NCBI RefSeq assembly: GCF_038003525.1
Contig: NZ_JBBOPI010000001.1
Span: 487,001-551,000 of the forward strand
DNA: 64,000 nucleotides
Origin: Solibacillus sp. FSL H8-0538
Lineage (GTDB): Bacteria > Bacillota > Bacilli > Bacillales_A > Planococcaceae
Direction: 5' to 3'
The notes below the pieces were generated by a model, which made no database searches, was not told where the DNA came from, and saw nothing but the letters and a program-made list of their open reading frames with translations. Numbering within the stretch: position 1 is the stretch's first letter; every line of letters begins with the position of its first letter. Positions 8,949-17,038 of the stretch are shown here, in pieces. Both the position numbers and the translations under genes were made by a program.

Positions 8949-10130
8949 CTATTTGACGATGACTTGCTTGAATAAATTTAATTTTTCTACGCGGCGTACA
9001 GCTTCACGCATACGATCCTCATTTACAAGTAGACCAACGCGCACATAGCCTTCACCGTATTCACCAAAGCCATTACCAGCAGCAACGGCTACGTCTGCCT
9101 TTTCTAATAGTAAATTTGCAAATTCCTGGCTTGTGTAGCCTTCTGCAACAGGCAACCATGCAAAGAACGAGCCTTTTGGTGCCGTAATGTTCCAGCCGAT
9201 GCGGTGCGCTTCTTCAACGAGTATATTGCGGCGGCTTTCGTATGTTGTCCGTAAAGCTTCAACACAGTCCTGTTCCGCATTTAATGCCACTGCTGCAGCA
9301 TGTTGCACAGCGGGGAACTGGTTACAAAATAGATGATCTTGAATGATATTGATTGCTTCAATTATTTTGGCATTGCCGACAGCAAAACCAATGCGCCAGC
9401 CTGCCATATTATATGATTTTGATAATGTATACAGCTCGATGCCGACATCTTTTGCACCGGCCGCTTGTAAGAAGCTCGGAGGACGAACGCCGTCAAAGCC
9501 GATTGCACCGTACGCAAAGTCATGCGCAACGGCAATATTATTTTCCTTCGCAAACGCTACTGTGTCTTCAAAAAAAGCTAAATCTGCTGTGCCCCCAGTT
9601 GGATTGTTCGGATAGTTTATGTACATCAATTTTGCTCGCTCGCGTACTTCTGGAGAAAGTACCTTGTAATCTGGTAAAAATGCATTCGCCTCTTCAAGCG
9701 GCATCGTATCAAATTTCACGTCTGCAAGTGCAACTCCTGATAAATAATCCGGATAACCTGGGTCTGGCAACAGCATATAATCGCCAGGATTTAAAATTGC
9801 CATTGGTAGCTCTACTAAACCAATTTTTGTTCCGCCTAAAATCGCTATTTCTGTGTTCGGATCAATATCCACGCTGTATTCACGTTTGTAAAAATCAGCG
9901 GCTGCCTGTTTAATTTCTGGGATACCGCGGAACGGAGAATATTTATGCGTTTGCGGATCCATCACTGCATGCTGCAGGGCTTCAACAATATGACCTGGTG
10001 TTGGTTGATCAGGATTGCCTTGCCCTAGATTAATAATATCGCGTCCTTCCGCAAGCGCTGCATTTACTTTTCCAACGAGTGCAGCAAAAAATTGCGGAGG
10101 GAGTTGCTGTAGTTTTTTCGAAAATTCCAT
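8949..10130 (-). CDS. mtnE: PLP aminotransferase, probable methionine-salvage transaminase MtnE
   Basis: A 393-residue class I/II aminotransferase with the PLP-lysine segment LYTLSKSYNMAGWRIGFAVG near residue 235, the NYPNNPTGG motif and a C-terminal YVRVGLL. It resembles B. subtilis MtnE (YkrV), which transaminates 2-keto-4-methylthiobutyrate to methionine with glutamine as donor. The divergent neighbour is an MtnU-like amidase, the same pairing as in B. subtilis, which supports the call. The start at 10130 follows AAAGGTGA at good spacing; the ATG at 10136 is too close to the site. No other mtn genes are in the window. Confidence 0.75.
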   Translation of the reverse strand: MEFSKKLQQLPPQFFAALVGKVNAALAEGRDIINLGQGNPDQPTPGHIVEALQHAVMDPQTHKYSPFRGIPEIKQAAADFYKREYSVDIDPNTEIAILGGTKIGLVELPMAILNPGDYMLLPDPGYPDYLSGVALADVKFDTMPLEEANAFLPDYKVLSPEVRERAKLMYINYPNNPTGGTADLAFFEDTVAFAKENNIAVAHDFAYGAIGFDGVRPPSFLQAAGAKDVGIELYTLSKSYNMAGWRIGFAVGNAKIIEAINIIQDHLFCNQFPAVQHAAAVALNAEQDCVEALRTTYESRRNILVEEAHRIGWNITAPKGSFFAWLPVAEGYTSQEFANLLLEKADVAVAAGNGFGEYGEGYVRVGLLVNEDRMREAVRRVEKLNLFKQVIVK

Positions 10131-10322
10131 GTACATTCACCTTTTTCAGAATATAATAAAAATAGTACTGTTATGGTAGTCTTTTTTTAGCGAATAGTAA
10201 AGTGTATTTTTAGGTTATCCGCATAAGAAAGTATAACTTTTGGAGATGTCTAGGCATTCGCGCTTTTGCTAAGAGGTCGTTTTAATTCCTTGGGTGTAAA
10301 CGGGTGCGAATGCGCTTTTTTA

Positions 10323-10403
10323 GTAGATAAGAAAGTATAACTTTCTTATCTACATAAGTAAGGACATCATCTCGCCCTCTATTGGGCGAGATGTGTCTTT
10401 CTA
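10323..10403. repeat. Dispersed repeat A3
   Basis: A full copy: GATAAGAAAGTATAAC then TTTCTTATCTAC (an almost perfect hairpin 1), then AAGGACATCATCTCGCCC paired with GGGCGAGATGTGTCTTT. It starts directly behind a GCGCTTTTTTAG run. A second, lone copy of hairpin 1 (CATAAGAAAGTATAACTTTT) lies at about 10219-10239. Confidence 0.85.
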
Positions 10404-10431
10404 AATAAAAATGTCTAGAGGTGGGGTTCTA

Positions 10432-11235
10432 ATGAAAATCGGATGTATCCAATTAAATGTAGGTTTTGGAAAAGTAGAAGAAAATTATGCGCGCGCAGAG
10501 AAATTTATTCGCGAGGCGGCGGCAGGTGGAGCAGAAATCATCGTACTACCTGAAATGTGGAATACCGGCTATGCACTTGAAAAATTAGGGGAGCTTGCAG
10601 ATGTGAACGGTGAGCGCACGCAAAAATTTTTAAGTGAACTGGCACGCGAATTACACGTACATATTGTTGGCGGTTCTGTTTCAGTGAAGCGCGGCGATAA
10701 ATTTTACAATACGATGTACACGTTTAATCGCACAGGCGAGCTAGTCGGCGAATATAGCAAGGCGCATTTGTTCCGCTTAATGGACGAGCATTTGTATTTG
10801 GAGGCGGGGGATGCAATGAACCGCTTCCAGCTTGACGATATTGAAGCAGCGGGTGTGATTTGCTACGACATTCGTTTCCCGGAATGGCTACGCTCGCATG
10901 CACTGGATGGCGCGAAGGTATTATTTATTCCCGCACAGTGGCCAACACCCCGTATTGATCACTGGAAAACGCTATTACAAGCGCGTGCCATTGAAAATCA
11001 GTGCTTCGTTATTGCGGTAAATCGCATTGCGAGTAAGGTAGAAAACTTTAACGGGCAGTCGATGATTATTGAGCCGTGGGGCGAGGTCTTATGGACAGGC
11101 GCTGATGATGAGGAGTTAGCCATTATCGACGTTGATTTTTCAATTGTTGATGAAGTGCGCAGCCGCATCCCAGTATATGATGACCGTCGCCCGGGATTAT
11201 ATGAAGAAGTAGTAAAACAATCAGTTCGTAAATAA
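10432..11235 (+). CDS. mtnU: Carbon-nitrogen hydrolase, probable omega-amidase MtnU
   Basis: A 267-residue nitrilase-superfamily amidase. The catalytic triad is visible: Glu in EIIVLPEMWN near residue 43, Lys in EYSKAHLF near 112, and Cys in AAGVICYDIRFPEW near 145. With MtnE it is expected to hydrolyse the 2-ketoglutaramate left after glutamine-dependent transamination, pulling methionine salvage forward. The start at 10432 follows AGAGGTGGGG; the earlier ATG at 10411 lies at the edge of repeat A3 and has no site. Confidence 0.78.
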   Translation: MKIGCIQLNVGFGKVEENYARAEKFIREAAAGGAEIIVLPEMWNTGYALEKLGELADVNGERTQKFLSELARELHVHIVGGSVSVKRGDKFYNTMYTFNRTGELVGEYSKAHLFRLMDEHLYLEAGDAMNRFQLDDIEAAGVICYDIRFPEWLRSHALDGAKVLFIPAQWPTPRIDHWKTLLQARAIENQCFVIAVNRIASKVENFNGQSMIIEPWGEVLWTGADDEELAIIDVDFSIVDEVRSRIPVYDDRRPGLYEEVVKQSVRK

Positions 11236-11242
11236 TTTAGAG

Positions 11243-11277
11243 AGACAAAGTCGGAGCAATTCGATTTTGTCTTTTTT
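11243..11277 (+). terminator. Terminator of mtnU
   Basis: AGACAAA pairs with TTTGTCT, ending in a T-run, after a loop of about 18 nt. Confidence 0.7.
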
Positions 11278-11278
11278 A

Positions 11279-11360
11279 GTGGATAAGAAAGTATAACTTT
11301 CCCATCCACATAAGTAAGGACATCAACTCACCCTATTTTGGGCGAGTTGTGTCTTTCTAA
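11279..11360. repeat. Dispersed repeat A4
   Basis: A full copy beginning GTGGATAAGAAAG directly after the mtnU terminator T-run and ending GTGTCTTTCTAA. Repeat B copy 2 starts 2 bp later. Confidence 0.85.
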
Positions 11361-11362
11361 TC

Positions 11363-11507
11363 GTTAAGGAAATTATCAAATTTCGCCTTGTGGATACCAT
11401 TTAAATAAGTAAATGCAACGCCCAGGCGAAAGCGCTAGCCTCTCGAAGTCGCGGTCTGTCCTCGGGCGAAAAGCGCCTTCACTTTGGATTCTCTAGCGCT
11501 TTTGTTA
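11363..11507. repeat. Dispersed repeat B, copy 2
   Basis: Matches 2933-3105: GTTAAGGAAATT, AAATAAGTAAATGCA, GGCGAAAGCGCTAGCC, CTCGAAGTCGCGGTCTG, AAGCGCCTTCACTT, GCGCTTTTGTTACTT. It lies head-to-tail behind A4 in the spacer before the polymerase gene. Confidence 0.8.
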
Positions 11508-11578
11508 CTTCTCGCCCCAAAGTGCGGCTATTCGCTAAAAATTCCCACTTGCCGTCTTAAGCGTCTCATTTTAAAATA

Positions 11579-11592
11579 GGAACAAATGTTCT
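11579..11592. promoter_or_regulatory. LexA (SOS) box
   Basis: GGAACAAATGTTCT has the GAAC-N4-GTTC core of the Bacillus LexA operator and is fully palindromic in its core. It lies 37 bp before the ATG of the Y-family polymerase, a gene class known to be damage-inducible. Confidence 0.8.
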
Positions 11593-11628
11593 GTTGTTGG
11601 GTATCATATAGTAGAAAGAGGTGAGACT

Positions 11629-12882
11629 ATGTATGAAAATGCTCCGAATCGTTCCGTTATTTGTATTGATATGCGCTGCTTTTACGCCAGCTGCATAGGG
11701 CTTCTTGAAAATTTAGATGTGATGAAGGTGCCGATTGCTGTTGTGGGGAACTTTAGCCAAAAGGGAAGTGTTGTGCTCGCTGCGTCTCCACCGATGAAGG
11801 AGCGCTTTCACATTAAAACAGGCTCCCGCTATTATGAAATTCCGAAGCATCCAGACATTCGTTTATTTGAGCCGAAAATGGAGTTTTTCGTTAAAATTTC
11901 GATGGAGATTACGCGGCTCTTAAATGATTTTGTACCGAAAGAGGCGATTCATGTGTATAGCGTGGATGAAAGCTTTGTCGATTTAACCGGTACTGAAAAA
12001 TTATGGGGACCACCTGAGGAAACGGCGAAGTATATGCAACAGCGCATTTACGATCAGTTTCAAATTCCGAGTGCAATCGGGATGGGACCGAATATGCTCA
12101 TGGCAAAGCTTGCTCTTGATATTGAAGCGAAAAAAACAGACTTTGCGAAGTGGACGTATGCAGACGTACCAACAAAGCTCTGGCCTATATCACCACTAAG
12201 TGACATGTGGGGCATCGGCAGGAGAACGGAGCGCACACTAAATAATATGGGGATTTTCTCGGTAAAGGATCTCGCGCATACAGACTTAAAAACGCTCGAG
12301 AAACGCTTTGGCATTATGGGCAACCAACTGTATTACCATGCGTGGGGCATTGATTATTCAAAAATGGGCGCGCCCATTATGCAGGGGCAAATTAGCTACG
12401 GCAAAGGACAAATGCTAATGCGTGATTACCGCAGCCGAAAAGAAATTTTAACGGTTATTTTAGAGATGTGTGAGGATGTAGCAAGACGTGCGCGCGAGGC
12501 ACAGCAAATCGGCCGCACAATTTCTCTTGGACTTGGCTACAGCAAAGATGCATTTGGCGGGGGCTTCCACCATTCACGGACGATTTACGAGCCGACGAAC
12601 GATACGATGAAAATTTACAAAGTGTGTGAGCGACTACTCGATGAATTTTATGCTGAACGACCAGCACGTCAGCTATCGATTGCACTGACAAACTTAGAAA
12701 GTGAACATTCAATGCAGCTGAGCCTTTTTGATGATCAAAAATGGAGGAAGCGAAAACTTGGTGCGGCGATGGATAAAATTCGTACGAAATATGGCTCGAC
12801 GTCAATTTTGCGTGCAGTGTCATATACAGAGGCGGGAACAGCGCTCTCTCGCTCCGCATTACTAGGAGGACATAAAAAATAG
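11629..12882 (+). CDS. Y-family DNA polymerase, UvrX/YqjW type
   Basis: A 417-residue translesion polymerase. Catalytic motifs are CIDMRCFYAS at the N-terminus (first Asp) and YSVDESFVDLTG near residue 105 (Asp-Glu pair). A helix-hairpin-helix thumb region around MWGIGRRTERTLNNMGI and a little-finger domain follow. This matches the UvrX/YqjW subfamily rather than DinB. It forms an operon with the YolD-like gene 15 bp downstream, and a LexA box lies upstream, so SOS induction is likely. Confidence 0.9.
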   Translation: MYENAPNRSVICIDMRCFYASCIGLLENLDVMKVPIAVVGNFSQKGSVVLAASPPMKERFHIKTGSRYYEIPKHPDIRLFEPKMEFFVKISMEITRLLNDFVPKEAIHVYSVDESFVDLTGTEKLWGPPEETAKYMQQRIYDQFQIPSAIGMGPNMLMAKLALDIEAKKTDFAKWTYADVPTKLWPISPLSDMWGIGRRTERTLNNMGIFSVKDLAHTDLKTLEKRFGIMGNQLYYHAWGIDYSKMGAPIMQGQISYGKGQMLMRDYRSRKEILTVILEMCEDVARRAREAQQIGRTISLGLGYSKDAFGGGFHHSRTIYEPTNDTMKIYKVCERLLDEFYAERPARQLSIALTNLESEHSMQLSLFDDQKWRKRKLGAAMDKIRTKYGSTSILRAVSYTEAGTALSRSALLGGHKK

Positions 12883-12897
12883 TGGCAGGTGGAGAAG

Positions 12898-13218
12898 ATG
12901 AACCGAGATCGAGGAACAATCAAATGGAATGCAATGATGCTGCCAGAGCATGTGAAGCTACTTCGTGAATGGCAGAGTGAGGATAAGCTCGTTGAAAAAC
13001 CAGAACTCGATGAATGGGCGCTGCAGGAACTGAGCGAGCAATTAACACATGCATATGAAAATGCGCTCCAAGTTGAAATGAAAATATGGGAGACGACAGC
13101 GATTTATAAGGTGCGCGGCAAAATTGATAAAATCCAGTCAGAAAAGCAACAACTACGACTAGAGGACGGGCGCACATTCAGTTTTCATCGAATTTGCGGT
13201 GCCGCATTGGCTGACTAA
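12898..13218 (+). CDS. YolD-like family protein
   Basis: A protein of about 106 residues with the YolD signatures DRGTIKWNAMMLPEH at its N-terminus and LREWQSED. YolD proteins usually sit just behind Y-family polymerase genes in Bacillales, often plasmid- or phage-borne, and are proposed accessory or regulatory partners. ATG 12898 has AGGTGG 5 bp upstream; a GTG at 12889 is an alternative. Confidence 0.85.
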   Translation: MNRDRGTIKWNAMMLPEHVKLLREWQSEDKLVEKPELDEWALQELSEQLTHAYENALQVEMKIWETTAIYKVRGKIDKIQSEKQQLRLEDGRTFSFHRICGAALAD

Positions 13219-13340
13219 ATAAGTGTTTATGTTATAGATTAAATACGAACAGCACTTACTGAAAATGGTTACTAGCTTTGTGCAGAACGATTACAATGTA
13301 TATGCATATAATAATTGTAAAGATGTGCGGAGTCGAAAAA

Positions 13341-13391
13341 ATGAAAGAACGGCGATTAAAATTATATTACAGTAGCAAACAAAAGAGCTAA
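13341..13391 (+). CDS. Possible 16-residue peptide ORF before a terminator
   Basis: ATG at 13341 follows CGGAG at 8-bp spacing and encodes MKERRLKLYYSSKQKS. Its stop lies inside the 5' arm of the terminator at 13384. The peptide is strongly basic and resembles nothing I recognise. It may be chance, or a leader-type peptide in the 360-bp gap between the YolD and tdh genes, which otherwise shows only AT-rich sequence. Confidence 0.2.
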   Translation: MKERRLKLYYSSKQKS

Positions 13392-13418
13392 CTCAGTTAC
13401 AATGAGTTAGCTTTTTTT
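13384..13418 (+). terminator. Strong terminator between yolD and tdh
   Basis: AGCTAACTCA pairs perfectly with TGAGTTAGCT and is followed by T7. Confidence 0.9.
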
Positions 13419-13580
13419 CTCGAAAATGGTAATGGATTAATAATTTTTTTTAGTGGTTGTCTTTTTAAAAAGAACAACGTATAATAATTTTCATCGAAAA
13501 GCTTGTATAGAGCGTAAAAAACGAGTTCATTTGTATTTTTACAGTGTACAAATGTTTTACATCAGAGGAGGGTACTCAAC

Positions 13581-14534
13581 ATGAAAAAAATAATCGTAAC
13601 GGGTGCGTTAGGTCAAATTGGTTCAGAATTAGTAGGAAAGCTTCGTGAAACATACGGAACGGATAATGTTTTAGCAACAGATATTCGTAAAATTGGAAAC
13701 AGTGCAGGACCATTTGAAGTATTAGACGTAACAGATGGCCAGCATATGCATGACTTGGCGAAAGATTTTGGCGCAGATACAATGATTCATATGGCAGCTT
13801 TACTTTCAGCGACAGCGGAAAAAAATCCGGTGTTTGCTTGGAATTTAAATATGGGCGGGCTAATGAATGCGCTTGAAGTTTCGCGCGAGCTTGATATGCA
13901 ATTTTTTACACCGAGCTCAATCGGTGCATTTGGGCCTTCAACGCCAAAAGACAATACACCACAAGATACGCTACAACGTCCGTCAACAATGTACGGCGTC
14001 AATAAAGTAGCGGGTGAATTATTATGTGATTATTACCATACGCGTTTCGGTTTAGATACACGCGGTGTGCGTTTTCCAGGATTAATCTCATACGTAACGC
14101 CTCCAGGTGGCGGTACGACAGATTACGCGGTGGATATTTATTACAAAGCAATTGAAGAAGGCCGCTACACTTCATATATTGCAGAAGGCACGTATATGGA
14201 CATGATGTATATGCCAGATGCACTGCAAGCGATTGTCGATTTAATGGAAGCAGATGGTTCTAAATTACAGCACCGCAATGCATTCAATATTTCAGCGATG
14301 AGCTTCGAGCCGTCACAGATCGCAGCCGAAATTCAAAAGCACATCCCAGGCTTCCGAATGAGCTATGATGTAGATTTAGTGCGCCAAGCAATTGCTGATA
14401 GCTGGCCAAATGCAATCGACTCATCAGCCGCTGTTGCAGAATGGGGCTTTAAAGCACAATATGATTTAGCAAGCATGACAACTGATATGCTTGAAAAACT
14501 AAAAAAGCAACTTAAGAAAAAAGCGATTTCTTAA
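13581..14534 (+). CDS. tdh: SDR-type L-threonine 3-dehydrogenase
   Basis: A 317-residue extended short-chain dehydrogenase with the NAD loop [10 protein letters not shown] at the N-terminus, the catalytic YGVNK (Tyr-x3-Lys) near residue 138, and the [13 protein letters not shown] region typical of the UDP-galactose-epimerase-like threonine dehydrogenases. It oxidises threonine to 2-amino-3-ketobutyrate, the substrate of Kbl encoded at 3204. It is unrelated to the zinc MDR-type Tdh of E. coli. The ATG follows GAGGAGGG and the gene has its own terminator. Confidence 0.88.
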   Translation: MKKIIVTGALGQIGSELVGKLRETYGTDNVLATDIRKIGNSAGPFEVLDVTDGQHMHDLAKDFGADTMIHMAALLSATAEKNPVFAWNLNMGGLMNALEVSRELDMQFFTPSSIGAFGPSTPKDNTPQDTLQRPSTMYGVNKVAGELLCDYYHTRFGLDTRGVRFPGLISYVTPPGGGTTDYAVDIYYKAIEEGRYTSYIAEGTYMDMMYMPDALQAIVDLMEADGSKLQHRNAFNISAMSFEPSQIAAEIQKHIPGFRMSYDVDLVRQAIADSWPNAIDSSAAVAEWGFKAQYDLASMTTDMLEKLKKQLKKKAIS

Positions 14535-14547
14535 AATAATGAAATAG

Positions 14548-14598
14548 AATCCCGAGTAGGTCCACTTTTTAAAGTGTTCACTATTCGGGGTTCTTTTT
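14548..14598 (+). terminator. Terminator of tdh
   Basis: AATCCCGAGTAG pairs with CTATTCGGGGTT, with an inner CACTTTTTAAAGTG stem, then TTTTT. Confidence 0.85.
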
Positions 14599-14676
14599 GT
14601 TAGCAGGAATATGTGAATTGAAAATGGAAGTATTAGAATGTGGTAGGAGCTTACATATTACAACGGAGGTATGAAA

Positions 14677-15630
14677 ATGAAACCAAAAGTGTTGATAACA
14701 CATGAGTTGCCAGGGGATTCCATACAAAAATTAAAAGAAATTGCAGATGTAGAGATTTTAGAGGATTCTAACGTCAACAAAGCCGTGCTAATGGAGAAGA
14801 TTGTCGACAAAGAAGCCATTATCTCCTTTTTAGGTGATGAAATTGATCAAGATATTATTAAACAGGGAAATAAATTAAGAATTATTGCTAACTATGCTGT
14901 TGGCTTTAATAATATCGATGTTGAATCAGCAAAAAAATGTGGAATTATTGTAACGAATACACCTGACGTATTAACGGATTCTACAGCGGATTTGACGTGG
15001 GGTCTTATCATGGCAATTGCGAGAAGAATTCCTGAAGGGGACGCTTTTGTAAAGAATAACTTATTTAAAGGGTGGGAGCCGCAATTATTAATCGGACAAG
15101 CCGTTTCAGGCAAAACGTTAGGCATTATTGGGATGGGGAGAATTGGCCAAGCTGTAGCAAGACGTGCAAATGGATTTCAAATGAAGGTGCTATATACAAA
15201 AAGAACCCGATTAACAGAAGCGGAAGAACGCTCATTAAATGCAGAATACTGTAGTTTAGAAGAATTACTACAACAATCCGATTTTGTTTCCTTGCATACA
15301 CCTTTATCAGACGCTACAAAACATTTAATAAGAAAAGAACAATTAGACTTCATGAAGCCAACAGCCTATTTAATCAATACGTCACGCGGAGCTTTAATCC
15401 ATGAAAAAGACTTAGTAGAGAAATTAAAGGCCAAGGAAATTGCTGGAGCTGCTTTAGATGTATTTGAGGATGAACCTAAGTTAGCACCGGGATTAACTGA
15501 GTTAAAAAATGTTGTCTTAACGCCCCATATTGGAAGTTCTACGATTGAAACGCGAATACAAATGGCGGACTTAGCGATTGCAAATGTCATAGCTGTACTT
15601 CAAGGGGAGAAACCGCTAACGATGGTTTAA
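14677..15630 (+). CDS. D-2-hydroxyacid dehydrogenase (glyoxylate/hydroxypyruvate reductase)
   Basis: A 317-residue enzyme of the D-isomer-specific 2-hydroxyacid dehydrogenase family. It has the NAD(P) loop GMGRIGQAVARRA near residue 150, catalytic Arg in NTSRGALIHE near 230, Glu in DVFEDEP near 260, and His in TPHIGSSTIETR near 282. A glycerate kinase gene follows 29 bp later, so D-glycerate formation from hydroxypyruvate or glyoxylate-derived carbon is likely. ATG 14677 lies 6 bp after GGAGGT; the ATG at 14671 touches it. AGA arginine codons are more frequent than in flanking genes, a hint of separate origin. Confidence 0.87.
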   Translation: MKPKVLITHELPGDSIQKLKEIADVEILEDSNVNKAVLMEKIVDKEAIISFLGDEIDQDIIKQGNKLRIIANYAVGFNNIDVESAKKCGIIVTNTPDVLTDSTADLTWGLIMAIARRIPEGDAFVKNNLFKGWEPQLLIGQAVSGKTLGIIGMGRIGQAVARRANGFQMKVLYTKRTRLTEAEERSLNAEYCSLEELLQQSDFVSLHTPLSDATKHLIRKEQLDFMKPTAYLINTSRGALIHEKDLVEKLKAKEIAGAALDVFEDEPKLAPGLTELKNVVLTPHIGSSTIETRIQMADLAIANVIAVLQGEKPLTMV

Positions 15631-15659
15631 CTGTCCACCGTATTTCAAAGGAGGATAAA

Positions 15660-16808
15660 ATGAAAATTGTTATTGCTCCAGATAGTTTCAAAGGCTCTTT
15701 AAGTGCACTAGAAGTATGCGAATGTGTGAAGAAGGGTATTGATAAAGTCCTTTCTAATGTTGAAGTTATAAAAGTACCATTATCAGACGGTGGTGAGGGA
15801 ATAACCCAAACGCTTATAGAAGCAATAGGAGGAATATATGAACATCATATCGTGGCAGATCCATTAAAACGAACTGTGAAAGCGTATTATGGTGTACTAG
15901 GAGACAAAGAAACTGCAGTTATCGAAGTTGCTCAAGCTTCTGGTCTCGTGCATCTGAAACCCAGTGAAAAAAATCCATTAGTTGCTACAAGCTTAGGTAC
16001 TGGCCAATTATTAATGCATGCTGTAAAGAAAGGTTATCGTAAATTTATCATTGGTTTAGGTGGCAGTGGTACGAATGATGGAGGTATTGGGATTCTTATA
16101 GCTCTAGGCGTTCGTTTTTTTGATAACAGCGGTCAGCTAATTGAAATGAATCAAGTAGCTGACATTTTAAAAGTAAGAAAACTACACTTAGAAGAAGTGC
16201 CAAAAGAGTTCAATGACTGTGAATTTTTGGTGGCTAGTGATGTATCAAATATTCTTTGTGGACCAAATGGCGCTACTACAATTTTTGGACCGCAAAAAGG
16301 TGTAAATCAGAGCAATCATCATATTTTAGAGAGGGCTTTGAAACATTTTGGAACAATATTAGAGGAACAATTTCAGGATACTGTATTAAACTTTCCTGGT
16401 AGTGGAGCTGCAGGTGGTATCGGGGCGATATTTAAAGCAATATTTAAAGCTAGATTCTCATCAGGTATTGAGCTAGTAGATAAATATACCGAATTAGAAA
16501 GTAAGATTGCAACTGCGGATCTAATATTTACAGGAGAAGGTAAATTGGATACTCAAACGTTATCTGGAAAAGTTATTTATGGAGTAGGCAAATTAGCAAG
16601 TAAATATGAGAAGCCCGTAATTGCTTTATGTGGAGTGAATGAATTAGATGATAAGGGACTTGATACATTAAATTTGATCGCTGCATTCTCGATTGTCAAA
16701 GGCCCATGTACAGTTGACTATGCAATAGAAAACGCAGCTGAATTAGTAACCAATCTAACTGCTAACATCGTAAGAACTATACTGATTTTTAATAAAGGGA
16801 ATAAGTAA
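15660..16808 (+). CDS. Glycerate kinase (GarK/GlxK family)
   Basis: A 382-residue type-II glycerate kinase that phosphorylates D-glycerate with ATP, passing it into lower glycolysis. Family motifs are the N-terminal PDSFKGSLSALEVC, PLSDGGEGITQTLIEA, GLGGSGTNDGGIG near residue 130, and FTGEGKLDTQTLSGKV near 295. It follows GGAGG and shares a transcript with the reductase upstream. Like that gene it looks AT-richer than the surroundings. Confidence 0.92.
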   Translation: MKIVIAPDSFKGSLSALEVCECVKKGIDKVLSNVEVIKVPLSDGGEGITQTLIEAIGGIYEHHIVADPLKRTVKAYYGVLGDKETAVIEVAQASGLVHLKPSEKNPLVATSLGTGQLLMHAVKKGYRKFIIGLGGSGTNDGGIGILIALGVRFFDNSGQLIEMNQVADILKVRKLHLEEVPKEFNDCEFLVASDVSNILCGPNGATTIFGPQKGVNQSNHHILERALKHFGTILEEQFQDTVLNFPGSGAAGGIGAIFKAIFKARFSSGIELVDKYTELESKIATADLIFTGEGKLDTQTLSGKVIYGVGKLASKYEKPVIALCGVNELDDKGLDTLNLIAAFSIVKGPCTVDYAIENAAELVTNLTANIVRTILIFNKGNK

Positions 16809-16857
16809 AAAAGCCATCTCCTAGTAGCATTATGCTTACAAAGGGAGATGGCTTTTT
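16807..16857 (+). terminator. Terminator of the glycerate operon
   Basis: AAAAAGCCATCTCC pairs with GGAGATGGCTTTTT. Confidence 0.9.
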
Positions 16858-16858
16858 G

Positions 16859-16900
16859 GTAGATAAATAAGGACAGCATCTCGCCCGATTTTAGGGGGAT
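16859..16900. repeat. Dispersed repeat A5 (truncated)
   Basis: GTAGATAAATAAGGACAGCA then TCTCGCCCGATTTTAGGGG. Most of hairpin 1 is deleted and the 3' arm of hairpin 2 is broken. It directly follows the terminator T-run. Confidence 0.75.
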
Positions 16901-17038
16901 TTGTAAATGAACAAATAGAGAATAAACTATTAAAACGAGAAAAAATAATTAAATTTGACGGAATATACACTCAATTCAGTATAATGTACTAAACTAGTAT
17001 TGTTGGGGGAAATATCAAATATAAGGGGGACAAATATT

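Noticed and set aside
9353-9913. 186-codon ORF opposite mtnE
   Set aside because: It is antisense to a clear aminotransferase and has no domain pattern or ribosome site.
12455-12919. 154-codon ORF opposite the Y-family polymerase
   Set aside because: It is the antisense shadow of the conserved polymerase C-terminus.
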